DNA from: Thermohalobaculum sp039030715
Lineage (GTDB): Bacteria > Pseudomonadota > Alphaproteobacteria > Rhodobacterales > Rhodobacteraceae
Assembly: GCA_039030715.1 (NCBI GenBank)
Contig: JBCCDU010000030.1
Span: forward strand, 1 to 46,235
DNA length: 46,235 bases
Direction of reading: 5' to 3'
The notes under the pieces are model-generated. The model was given only the letters and a program-made list of their open reading frames with translations, did no database searches and was not told the origin of the DNA. Position 1 is the first letter of the stretch. Each line of letters opens with the position of its first letter. The position numbers and the translations under genes are program-made. This document shows, piece by piece, positions 16,667 through 24,152 of this stretch.

Positions 16667-17408
16667 CCCGGTGCTGGAGATCGCAGGGCTCAGCAAACGC
16701 TATGGCGCACTGACCGCGACCGACGATCTGAGCCTGACCCTGCGCCCCGGCGAGATCCACGCGCTGATCGGCCCGAACGGTGCGGGCAAATCCACCCTGA
16801 TCGGGCAGATCGCGGGCGCGATCAGGCCGGATGCGGGGACGATCCGGATCATGGGCCACGATGTCACCCCCCGCTCCATCGCCGCACGGGCGCGGCTGGG
16901 GCTGGGGCGCAGCTTCCAGATCTCCGCGCTGGCGAGCGATCTGAGCGTGCTGGCCCATGTGCGGATCGCGGCGCAGGCGCGCGAGGGCGGTGCGTTTCGC
17001 TTCTGGGCGCCGGTGCGGTGGGATGCGGACCTGCGCGAAGCGGCGATGACGGCACTTGCCCGTGTCGGTCTGGCCGACCGGGCCGATGCAACGGTCGGCG
17101 CGCTCAGCCATGGCGAGCGGCGGCAATTGGAAGTCGCCTGCGCTTTAGCGCTGCACCCGCGACTTCTGCTGCTGGACGAACCCATGGCCGGGCTGGGGTT
17201 GGAGGGGACCGAAGCGATGACCCGCTTCCTCGCGGATCTGAAGCACGAGATGCCGATCCTGCTGGTCGAACACGACATGGACGCGGTGTTCGAGCTGGCC
17301 GACCGCGTCTCGGTCCTGCTCTATGGCCGCATCATCGCCAGCGGGACGGTCGAGGAGATCCGCGCCGACGCAGCGGTGCGCGAGGCCTATCTGGGCGAGG
17401 CGCATTGA
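16659..17408 (+). CDS. livG: LivG-type ABC importer ATPase
   Basis: A 249-residue cytoplasmic ATPase. Walker A is GPNGAGKST (about 38-46), the Q loop is in GRSFQISAL, the signature is LSHGERRQLEVA, Walker B is LLLLDEPMAGL and the H-loop histidine is in VEHDMD. The signature reads SHGE rather than SGGQ, as is common in LivG proteins. The start at 16659 overlaps the livM stop. It pairs with LivF to drive transport. Confidence 0.93.
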   Translation: MADPVLEIAGLSKRYGALTATDDLSLTLRPGEIHALIGPNGAGKSTLIGQIAGAIRPDAGTIRIMGHDVTPRSIAARARLGLGRSFQISALASDLSVLAHVRIAAQAREGGAFRFWAPVRWDADLREAAMTALARVGLADRADATVGALSHGERRQLEVACALALHPRLLLLDEPMAGLGLEGTEAMTRFLADLKHEMPILLVEHDMDAVFELADRVSVLLYGRIIASGTVEEIRADAAVREAYLGEAH

Positions 17409-18088
17409 TGCTGCGGGTCACGGAAATCGAGGTGTTTTACGGCGCCAGCCAGGCCCTCTTCGGTGTCGATCTGAGCATCGGCGCGGGCGAGGCCGTGGCC
17501 CTGATGGGCCGCAATGGCATGGGCAAATCCACGACCATCCGCACGATTTGCGGCCTGACCCCGGCGCGGGGCGGCGAGATCCACTTCGAAGGCCAGCCGA
17601 TCACCCGCCTGCCCGCCCACCGCATCGCGCGGCTGGGCCTGGGCCTGGTGCCGGAGGGGCGGCGCTGCTTCCCCAATCTGACGGTGGCGGAGAACCTGCT
17701 GGCCACCGCCCGCCCCGGCCCCTGGGATCAGGCCGCGATTGTGGAGTTCTTCCCGCGTCTCGGCGAACGCAGCGGCCAGATGGCCTCGACCCTTTCCGGC
17801 GGCGAACAACAAATGCTGGCCATCGGACGCGCGCTGATGACCAACCCGAAGCTCCTGATCCTGGACGAGGCGACAGAGGGGCTTGCCCCGCTGATCCGGC
17901 AGGAAATCTGGGGGGCGTTGGCCAACCTGAAAGCCCGCGGCCAGTCCCTGCTGATCGTCGACAAATCGCTGCGCGAATTGCTGCCGCTGGCCGATCATTG
18001 CGTGATCCTCGAGAAGGGCCAGAACGCCTGGACCGGGGCGCCCGACGCCCTGAATGCCGATCTCAGCACGCGCTATTTGGGGGTGTGA
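17408..18088 (+). CDS. livF: LivF-type ABC importer ATPase
   Basis: A 226-residue ATPase, short as LivF proteins are. Walker A is GRNGMGKST, the signature is LSGGEQQMLAIGRAL, Walker B is LLILDEATEGLAP, and the end YLGV is typical. The start overlaps the livG stop as TGATG. The switch-loop residue after VD is Lys (IVDKSLRE) where most ABC ATPases have His, a variation worth noting but seen in some LivF proteins. The next gene begins on the base after its stop codon. Confidence 0.92.
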   Translation: MLRVTEIEVFYGASQALFGVDLSIGAGEAVALMGRNGMGKSTTIRTICGLTPARGGEIHFEGQPITRLPAHRIARLGLGLVPEGRRCFPNLTVAENLLATARPGPWDQAAIVEFFPRLGERSGQMASTLSGGEQQMLAIGRALMTNPKLLILDEATEGLAPLIRQEIWGALANLKARGQSLLIVDKSLRELLPLADHCVILEKGQNAWTGAPDALNADLSTRYLGV

Positions 18089-18868
18089 ATGGCATTCATC
18101 CGTCTGACAGATCTGCACGTTCCGGCGGAAGAAACGCTCTTCGGCCTCAGCCCGCGCGCGCGCCTGGGCGCATTGATCGATGTCATCAACGCCGAACATT
18201 CGGATGCCGAGTTCGTGCTGATCACAGGCGACCTGACCCATGCCGGATCGCCCGCGGCCTATCGCGCGCTGAGCGGGATGCTCGCTCGCCTGAAGCTGCC
18301 GGTTCATCTGATGTTGGGCAATCACGACGCCCGCAAGCCTTTCTTCGAGACCTTCGACAGTCCGCGCGATCCGAACGGCTTTGTGCAGTTCGTGATCCAG
18401 ACCGAAGGCGGGCCGGTGATCTGCCTCGACACGGTGGACGAAGGTCAGGGCTCTCACGGCCGTCTCTGCCCCGCGCGGCTGGACTGGCTGCGCCAGCAGA
18501 TCGCCGCCCTGCCCCCCGGCCCCTGGATGCTGGCCATGCATCACCCGCCGATGGATCTGGGTCTGGCGAATATGGATCGGATCAAACTGCGCGACGGCGA
18601 TACGCTGTGGCAGGTGCTGGCCCCTCGCCCGCCTGCGCAGATGCTGATCGGCCATGTTCATCGCCCCATCAGCGGGGCGTGGCATGGGGTGCCCTTCCAG
18701 ATCCAACCGGCGGTTAGCCATCAGGTCGCCTATCGCGCGACCATGACCCCCAAGCTGATGCTGGCTGACGAACCGGCGGCGCTCTCCATCGTATCATTCG
18801 GCACCGAAGGCCCCTTGATCCAAGAGCGGCGCCCGGGATCAGAGGGGCTTGCCTTCCCCAACGGCTAG
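18089..18868 (+). CDS. CpdA/Icc-like metallophosphoesterase
   Basis: A 259-residue calcineurin-like phosphoesterase of the class III cyclic-nucleotide phosphodiesterase group. The five metal motifs are in order: D-x-H in LTDLHV (8-10), GDLTH near 46, GNHD near 77, the histidine in AMHHPP near 150, and GHVH near 190. It likely hydrolyses cAMP or another phosphodiester, though family members also act on phospholipids and nucleotides. It is fused transcriptionally to the Liv operon with zero spacing, an unusual place for a cAMP phosphodiesterase. Its last 30 bases are shared, antisense, with the desaturase gene. Confidence 0.85.
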   Translation: MAFIRLTDLHVPAEETLFGLSPRARLGALIDVINAEHSDAEFVLITGDLTHAGSPAAYRALSGMLARLKLPVHLMLGNHDARKPFFETFDSPRDPNGFVQFVIQTEGGPVICLDTVDEGQGSHGRLCPARLDWLRQQIAALPPGPWMLAMHHPPMDLGLANMDRIKLRDGDTLWQVLAPRPPAQMLIGHVHRPISGAWHGVPFQIQPAVSHQVAYRATMTPKLMLADEPAALSIVSFGTEGPLIQERRPGSEGLAFPNG

Positions 18869-19747
18869 GGCGCGTATCACCCGGCGGTGAAACCGGTGAT
18901 AGCCCCGCTCCACCACCTTAAGATGCGGGCGCGTATGGGTGTGGAATGCCGGGAGTTGGTGGAACGGCACTGTGGGATAGGCGTGATGCTCCGCATGATA
19001 GGGCATGTTCCAGGCCAGCTTGCGTACCGCCCAGGTGGTGAAGGTCGTCCGTGTGTTTTCCAGCATATTGGCCACCGGCGGACAGCGGCCATGCTCCGCC
19101 AGCAGATAGAGGCGCAGCACCGGTTGACCCAGCAGTGCCGACAGCAGCCAGACCTGCACGATCCAATGCGCACCCATCACCACCGCGATGGCCACCAGCG
19201 CGTAAAGTGCCAGGAAGACCCGCGCTTCGCGCCGCACTCTCGGCAAGGCCCGGGCCGGCACGAAGCTGTCGTTGCAAAGCCCGCGCGCATTTCGGAACAA
19301 GGTCCGGACATGCCCGGCCCATGTGGGCAAGCCGCTGAGATAAGCCAGGTATCCACGCCAGGTCGCGGGCTTCGGCTCGGTCAGTTCGGGATCGCGTTCG
19401 GGGTCGTTGGTGAAGCGGTGATGCGCCAGGTGAAAGTGCCGGAACCACTCCGGCGGCAGAGCCAGTAAGACGCCACAGAGACGCCCGACCCAGACATTGA
19501 GCCACCGACTGGCAAAGGGTGTCTGATGCACCGTCTCGTGCAGCAGCGTGAACAGGAAGACGATCAGCACCCCCTGCAGCGGCATCACCCACCACCAACC
19601 ATGCAGGATCAGCGCGGCACCCAGTAGGATCGCCCCCAGATGCAGCGCCAGATGCACCAGCCCCGGCCCGTCCGAGAGCCGGGTGAGCGCACGGCGTTCC
19701 CCCTCCCCCAACCCGGCGACGATCTGTTTGTGGTCCATAACGGCCAT
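18839..19747 (-). CDS. Membrane fatty-acid desaturase family protein
   Basis: A 302-residue di-iron membrane protein. The histidine boxes are HETVH (near residue 70), HFHLAHH (near 105) and HAEHH (near 260), separated by hydrophobic segments that would place all boxes on the cytoplasmic face. It should introduce a double bond or hydroxyl into a lipid or lipid-like chain; some homologues act on carotenoids or alkanes. The start is uncertain: ATG at 19747 or 19738, with no strong ribosome-binding site at either, and an upstream ATG at 19813. The 3' end overlaps the phosphodiesterase gene tail to tail by 30 bases. It is divergent from the XRE/cupin regulator. Confidence 0.85.
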   Translation of the reverse strand: MAVMDHKQIVAGLGEGERRALTRLSDGPGLVHLALHLGAILLGAALILHGWWWVMPLQGVLIVFLFTLLHETVHQTPFASRWLNVWVGRLCGVLLALPPEWFRHFHLAHHRFTNDPERDPELTEPKPATWRGYLAYLSGLPTWAGHVRTLFRNARGLCNDSFVPARALPRVRREARVFLALYALVAIAVVMGAHWIVQVWLLSALLGQPVLRLYLLAEHGRCPPVANMLENTRTTFTTWAVRKLAWNMPYHAEHHAYPTVPFHQLPAFHTHTRPHLKVVERGYHRFHRRVIRALAVGEGKPL

Positions 19748-19769
19748 GATAGTCGTGCGTCCGACCTGC

Positions 19770-19781
19770 GCAAGCGCTTGC
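19770..19781. promoter_or_regulatory. Perfect 12-base palindrome between desaturase and XRE regulator
   Basis: GCAAGCGCTTGC is a perfect palindrome centred in the short divergent region (19748-19811). Its position suits an operator bound by the adjacent XRE/cupin regulator to control itself and the desaturase. I see no identical copy ahead of glxB. This is inference from position and symmetry. Confidence 0.45.
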
Positions 19782-19811
19782 CTCGCCCCACCACTGGGAT
19801 AGGTTGGCGCC

Positions 19812-20432
19812 ATGACAAAGCTCCGCCAGGATCCGCACGGCACCCACGCCCCCGTCTCGAACGTGTTGGAGATCGCTATCGGGCGCGAAGTGCGCGAGTT
19901 GCGCAAAGAGCGGGCGCAGACCGTAGCGGACCTGGCTCAGGCCACCGGGCTGTCGGTGGGCATGCTCTCGAAGATCGAGAACGGTGGTATTTCGCCCTCG
20001 CTGACCAGCCTGCAAACCCTGGCCCGCGCCCTGGGCGTGCCGCTCTCCACCTTCTTCCGCCGCCATGAGGAGCAGAGCGAGGCGATGTTCGTGCCTGCGG
20101 GCGAGGGCGTGGATGTCGAACGCCGCGGCACCCGCGCGGGGCATCAATACCGCCTGCTGGGCCATTCGGCCGCGCCGGACGCGAAGGTGGTGGTGGAACC
20201 CTATATGATCACCCTCACCGAAGCCTCGGACCGGTTTCCGACCTTCCAGCATGCAGGCATCGAGTTCCTGCATGTGGTGGAGGGCGAAGTGACCTATCGC
20301 CATGGCGACCAGCTCTACCGTATGGGGCCGGGCGACAGCCTCTATTTCGATGCCAAGGCCCCCCATGGGCCGGAGGAGATGCATGTGCTGCCGGTGCGGT
20401 ATCTTTCGATCATCAGCTATCCTCAGGAATAA
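19812..20432 (+). CDS. XRE-family regulator with cupin sensor domain
   Basis: A 206-residue transcription factor. The N-terminal helix-turn-helix contains VADLAQATGLSVGMLSKIEN (about 36-55), with SPSLTSLQTLARALGVPLSTFF completing the XRE fold. The C-terminal cupin (about 115-200) contains HAGIEFLHVVEGEVTYRHGD and MGPGDSLYFDAKAPHG, a ligand-sensing barrel. Proteins with this layout regulate amine, amino-acid and polyamine genes. It lies 79 bases upstream of glxB on the same strand and is the obvious candidate regulator of that operon, although glxB has its own promoter-like sequence. Confidence 0.88.
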   Translation: MTKLRQDPHGTHAPVSNVLEIAIGREVRELRKERAQTVADLAQATGLSVGMLSKIENGGISPSLTSLQTLARALGVPLSTFFRRHEEQSEAMFVPAGEGVDVERRGTRAGHQYRLLGHSAAPDAKVVVEPYMITLTEASDRFPTFQHAGIEFLHVVEGEVTYRHGDQLYRMGPGDSLYFDAKAPHGPEEMHVLPVRYLSIISYPQE

Positions 20433-20446
20433 TTGTTTCTTCTGAG

Positions 20447-20475
20447 TTGAATTGGCGATCGCGGGTTTCTAGATT
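20447..20475 (+). promoter_or_regulatory. Candidate promoter of the glx operon
   Basis: TTGAAT (20447-20452) and TAGATT (20470-20475) are separated by exactly 17 bases and lie 36 bases ahead of the glxB ATG. An 8-base palindrome GCGATCGC (20455-20462) lies in the spacer and could take part in control. AAGGGCAGGA just before the ATG is the ribosome-binding site. Confidence 0.5.
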
Positions 20476-20511
20476 GCGACCAGTCGAATCCCTCATCTGA
20501 AAGGGCAGGAT

Positions 20512-21426
20512 ATGTGCGGCATCGTCGGCCTCTTCGCGAAGTCTCAGAGCATCGAGCAAGAGATGGGTGCGCATCTGGGCGCAATGCTCGCCACCATGTC
20601 GGATCGCGGCCCCGACAGCGCGGGCTTTGCCGTCTACCGCGATGCGCGCCCGGACGAGATCAAAGTGGTGCTGCAATCGCCAGACCCGGACACGGATTTC
20701 GAGGAATTGGAGGAGGCGCTGGCGCCTCACGGCGTCGCGCTCAAATCGGTCGAGCGTATCGAGACCCACGCCATCCTGCGCCTGCCCGCCGGTCAGTCCG
20801 AAGCGCTGCGCGAGGCGCTGGCGGAGGTGCGCCCCGCAATCCGGGTGATGAGCCGGGGCAATGCCATCGAGATCTACAAGGAAGTCGGCCTGCCGGAGGA
20901 TGTTTCGCGCCGCTTCGCGCTCGACAAGATGTCCGGCACCCACGCGGTCGGCCATACCCGAATGGCGACCGAAAGTGCGGTGACGACCCTGGGCGCGCAC
21001 CCCTTCTCAACCGCGCCGGATCAGTGCCTGGTGCATAACGGCTCGATGTCGAACCACAACAACATGCGCCGCACCCTGCGCCACGCAGGCGTACGGATCG
21101 AGACCGAGAACGATACCGAGGTCGCCGCCGCCTACCTCTCCTGGCGCATGGCGGGGGGGCAGAATCTCGGCGAGGCGCTGGAGACGGGGCTGAAGGAATA
21201 CGACGGGTTCTACACGTTCCTGGTCGGCACCGAGACCGGCTTTGGGGTGCTGCGCGACCCGATCGCCTGCAAGCCCGCCGTGATGGCCGAAACGGCGGAT
21301 TACGTCGCCTTTGGCAGCGAATACCGCGCTTTGGTGAACCTGCCGGGGATCGAGGCCGCCAAGGTGTGGGAGCCTGAACCCGCCACCGTCTACTTCTGGC
21401 AGCATCAACAGGGGCTGGCGGCATGA
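20512..21426 (+). CDS. glxB: Class II glutamine amidotransferase (GlxB/MgsA type)
   Basis: A 304-residue Ntn-hydrolase beginning MCGIVGLF, so Cys2 becomes the N-terminal nucleophile that releases ammonia from glutamine. Other family marks are SDRGPDSAGFAVY, GHTRMATES and HNGSMSNHNNMRR. It is a stand-alone glutaminase subunit equivalent to the N-terminal domain of glutamate synthase. Related GlxB/MgsA proteins work with GXGXG and FMN subunits, for example in N-methylglutamate synthase. The four-base ATGA overlap with glxC and the following genes fit one complex. No glutamine-synthetase-like partner (gmaS/glnT) is in the window, so the acceptor is unknown. Confidence 0.9.
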   Translation: MCGIVGLFAKSQSIEQEMGAHLGAMLATMSDRGPDSAGFAVYRDARPDEIKVVLQSPDPDTDFEELEEALAPHGVALKSVERIETHAILRLPAGQSEALREALAEVRPAIRVMSRGNAIEIYKEVGLPEDVSRRFALDKMSGTHAVGHTRMATESAVTTLGAHPFSTAPDQCLVHNGSMSNHNNMRRTLRHAGVRIETENDTEVAAAYLSWRMAGGQNLGEALETGLKEYDGFYTFLVGTETGFGVLRDPIACKPAVMAETADYVAFGSEYRALVNLPGIEAAKVWEPEPATVYFWQHQQGLAA

Positions 21427-22106
21427 ACACGAACACCGAACTCGATTACGCAGCCCTGGGGCGCCGCGCGATCAATCAGGCGCTGCAACAGGCCGATGCG
21501 GGTGCCTTCACCGTGGCAAATCCCAATGGCGCCCACGCGTTGGCCTGCGGGCTGATGGCACCGCTGGAGGTTCGGGTGAAAGGCTCCACCGGCTATTACT
21601 GCGCGGGCATGAACCAACAGGCCCACGTGCATGTGGAAGGCTCCGCCGGGCCCGGTGTCGCCGAGAATATGATGTCGGGCCATGTGGTCATCGAGGGCGA
21701 TGCCAGCCAGTATGCCGGCGCCACGGCGCATGGCGGTATGCTGGTGATCAAGGGCAACGCCTCCTCGCGCTGCGGGATCTCGATGAAGGGCGTCGAGATC
21801 GTGGTGCGCGGCAATATCGGCCATATGTCGGCCTTCATGGCGCAATCGGGCTCGCTGGTGGTCTGCGGCGATGCGGGCGAGGCCCTGGGCGACTCGATCT
21901 ACGAAGCCAAGCTGTTCGTGCGCGGCAAGGTCGCCAGCCTCGGCGCCGATTGCGAGGAGAAGGAGATGGATGCCGAAAACCTCGCCCATCTCTCCGATCT
22001 CCTGACGCGCGCGGGCATCCAGGACATGGACCCATCCGAATTCCGCCGCTATGGCTCGGCGCGGCGCCTTTACCATTTCGACATCGACAACGCGGGGGCT
22101 TATTGA
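21423..22106 (+). CDS. glxC: GXGXG-domain protein (GlxC/MgsB type)
   Basis: A 227-residue right-handed beta-helix protein equivalent to the C-terminal domain of the glutamate synthase large subunit. Regular glycine-rich turns are visible (VKGSTGYYCAGMN, VEGSAGPGVAENM, IEGDASQYAGATAHGG, VRGNIGHMSAFMAQSG, VCGDAGEALGDSIYEA). In glutamate synthase this domain is structural and lines the ammonia route between glutaminase and synthase sites. It overlaps glxB (ATGA) and the next gene (TGATG). Confidence 0.9.
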   Translation: MNTNTELDYAALGRRAINQALQQADAGAFTVANPNGAHALACGLMAPLEVRVKGSTGYYCAGMNQQAHVHVEGSAGPGVAENMMSGHVVIEGDASQYAGATAHGGMLVIKGNASSRCGISMKGVEIVVRGNIGHMSAFMAQSGSLVVCGDAGEALGDSIYEAKLFVRGKVASLGADCEEKEMDAENLAHLSDLLTRAGIQDMDPSEFRRYGSARRLYHFDIDNAGAY

Positions 22107-22390
22107 TGACTTGGGCCTCCCGTCTGCTGCCGGCGGCATCTGCTGGGCGTGATGACAGGTTCGTCAACTATGCGCTGGCGATGGGTTTTCTGGGGGCTCT
22201 GCTGGCCATTCTGGCGCTCGCCATGGTGGTCGCGGCCGATCCTGATCCGATGCGTATTACGATCTATGTCCTGATCGGAGCGGCTTTTCTGCTCAGACTT
22301 CTGCAGAAGCTCATCGCCATCGCGATCCTCAGTTTGATCCCAAGACAGTCCGAACCCACCCGCAATACGCAGGAAACGCGAGATGGATGA
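22106..22390 (+). CDS. Small membrane protein embedded in the glx operon
   Basis: A 94-residue protein starting MTWASRLLPAASAG with two hydrophobic segments: about 23-44 (NYALAMGFLGALLAILALAM) and about 50-74 (ITIYVLIGAAFLLRLLQKLI continuing into AIAILSLI). The tail is polar. Its start overlaps the glxC stop by one base (TGATG) and its end overlaps glxD by 8 bases, so it is certainly translated with the glutamate-synthase-like subunits. I do not recognise a family. It might anchor the complex to the membrane or assist ammonia or amine supply; both are speculation. Confidence 0.75.
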   Translation: MTWASRLLPAASAGRDDRFVNYALAMGFLGALLAILALAMVVAADPDPMRITIYVLIGAAFLLRLLQKLIAIAILSLIPRQSEPTRNTQETRDG

Positions 22391-23714
22391 CACCCCCCCA
22401 AAAACGCCCCAAACCACCCCGCGCAAGTCGGCGACATTCGATGACTATACGCTCAGCGAGATCCGGAGGGCGGCGGCCACTGGCATCTATGATATCCGCG
22501 GCGGCGGCGCGAAGCGCAAGCTGCCGCATTTCGACGACTTGCTGTTCCTCGGCGCTAGCATGTCGCGTTATCCGCTGGAGGGGTATCGCGAGACTTGCAC
22601 GACCGACGTCACGCTCGGCGACCGCTACGCCTCGAAACCCCTGCATCTGGATATCCCGATCACGATTGCGGGGATGAGTTTTGGCTCGCTCAGCGCCCAG
22701 GCCAAGGAGGCTTTGGGGCGCGGGGCCTCGATTGCGGGCACCTCCACCACCACCGGCGATGGCGGCATGACGCCGGAGGAGCGGGGGCAATCCAAGCACC
22801 TGGTTTATCAATACCTGCCAAGCCGTTACGGCATGAACCCTGACGATCTGCGCAAGGCGGATGCGATCGAGGTCGTGGTCGGTCAGGGCGCCAAACCGGG
22901 CGGCGGCGGCATGTTGCTGGGGCAGAAGATCGGACCGCGCGTTGCCGAGATGCGCAACCTGCCGGAGGGGATCGACCAACGCTCTGCCTGCCGCCACCCG
23001 GACTGGACCGGGCCGGATGACCTCGAGATCAAGATTCAGGAGCTGCGTGAGATCACCAATTGGGAGAAGCCGATCTATGTGAAGGTCGGCGGCGCGCGGC
23101 CCTATTACGATGTGACCCTCTCGATCAAGGCGGGGGCCGATGTGGTGGTGCTCGACGGGATGCAGGGCGGCACCGCGGCGACGCAGGAAGTGTTTATCGA
23201 GCATGTCGGCCAGCCGACGCTCGCCTGCATCCGCCCCGCCGTGCAGGCGCTGCAGGATCTGGGAATGCACCGCAAGGTGCAACTGATCGTCTCGGGTGGC
23301 ATTCGCAACGGCGCCGATGTGGCCAAGGCGCTGGCGCTGGGCGCCGATGCGGTGAGCATCGGCACCGCCGCCCTGGTCGCGCTTGGCGACAACGACCCGG
23401 CGCTGGAGGCGGAGTACAACGCGCTCGGCACCACCGCGGGCGCCTATGACGACTGGCACGAGGGGAACGACCCGGCCGGGATCTCGACCCAGGACCCGGC
23501 GCTGGCGGCGCGGCTGGACCCGGTGGCCGCCGGGCGCAGGTTGGCAAACTACCTGAAAGTCATGACGCTGGAGGCGCAGACCATTGCCCGGGCCTGCGGC
23601 AAATCCAGCGTCCACAATCTGGAGCCCGAGGACCTCTGCGCCCTGACGGTCGAGGCCGCTGCCATGGCCCAGATCCCCCTGGCGGGCACAAGCTGGGTGC
23701 CTGGGCGCGACTGA
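22383..23714 (+). CDS. glxD: FMN-binding glutamate-synthase-like subunit (GlxD/MgsC type)
   Basis: A 443-residue TIM-barrel protein matching the FMN/synthase domain of glutamate synthase. Key stretches are PITIAGMSFGSLSAQAKEAL near 95, TSTTTGDGGMTPEERG near 122, VGQGAKPGGGGMLLG near 168, IYVKVGGARPYYDV near 237, DGMQGGTAATQEVFIEH near 260, and VSGGIRNGADVAKALALGAD near 305. It should transfer the amide nitrogen delivered by GlxB onto a 2-oxo acid or amine acceptor while FMN handles the redox step. It starts inside the small membrane protein gene. This completes the glxB-glxC-orf-glxD operon. Confidence 0.9.
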   Translation: MDDTPPKTPQTTPRKSATFDDYTLSEIRRAAATGIYDIRGGGAKRKLPHFDDLLFLGASMSRYPLEGYRETCTTDVTLGDRYASKPLHLDIPITIAGMSFGSLSAQAKEALGRGASIAGTSTTTGDGGMTPEERGQSKHLVYQYLPSRYGMNPDDLRKADAIEVVVGQGAKPGGGGMLLGQKIGPRVAEMRNLPEGIDQRSACRHPDWTGPDDLEIKIQELREITNWEKPIYVKVGGARPYYDVTLSIKAGADVVVLDGMQGGTAATQEVFIEHVGQPTLACIRPAVQALQDLGMHRKVQLIVSGGIRNGADVAKALALGADAVSIGTAALVALGDNDPALEAEYNALGTTAGAYDDWHEGNDPAGISTQDPALAARLDPVAAGRRLANYLKVMTLEAQTIARACGKSSVHNLEPEDLCALTVEAAAMAQIPLAGTSWVPGRD

Positions 23715-23786
23715 CGCAAAGTCACGGCTTCCCCCCTCGCCCACTTTCTGAAAGGGTTTGCGGTGCGAGGGGCAACGGAGGCCGCC

Positions 23787-24149
23787 ATGACCGATTTGCC
23801 TGCACCCTTTCAGTCGATGCTGAATGCTTGGAACGAGCCGGAGCCCGACAAGATCCGGAGCCATTTGGACAAGGCCCTGTCGGCGGATGTGGAATTCTGC
23901 GACCCGAACTATCACATCACAGGCATCGACGCGTTCGAGCAGATGATCCGTGAGTTCAAGGCCCAGTATCCGACCGCGAAGGCACAACATACCAGCGGAC
24001 TGGATCATCACCACAACCGCTACCGCTATGCCTGGCTGGTCTCGGTCGATGGCGACCCGGTGGTACCAGGTCTGGACGTGGCCACCGTGGATGACGATGG
24101 CAAGGTCTGCCGCATCGACGGGTTCTTCGGCGACCTGCCCGCGCTCTGA
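23787..24149 (+). CDS. NTF2/SnoaL-like fold protein
   Basis: A 120-residue cone-shaped alpha+beta protein of the NTF2/SnoaL type. MLNAWNEPEPDKIRSHLDKAL followed by VEFCDPNYHITGIDAFEQMIREF is the standard helix plus strand pattern, and HHHNRYRYAWLVSVDG and KVCRIDGFFGDLP are later strands. Members bind small molecules or act as isomerases; no catalytic assignment is possible. GGAGG precedes the ATG at 23787, so that start is chosen over a GTG at 23763. It follows glxD by 72 bases and ends 3 bases from the convergent hypothetical gene. Confidence 0.78.
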   Translation: MTDLPAPFQSMLNAWNEPEPDKIRSHLDKALSADVEFCDPNYHITGIDAFEQMIREFKAQYPTAKAQHTSGLDHHHNRYRYAWLVSVDGDPVVPGLDVATVDDDGKVCRIDGFFGDLPAL

Positions 24150-24152
24150 AAC

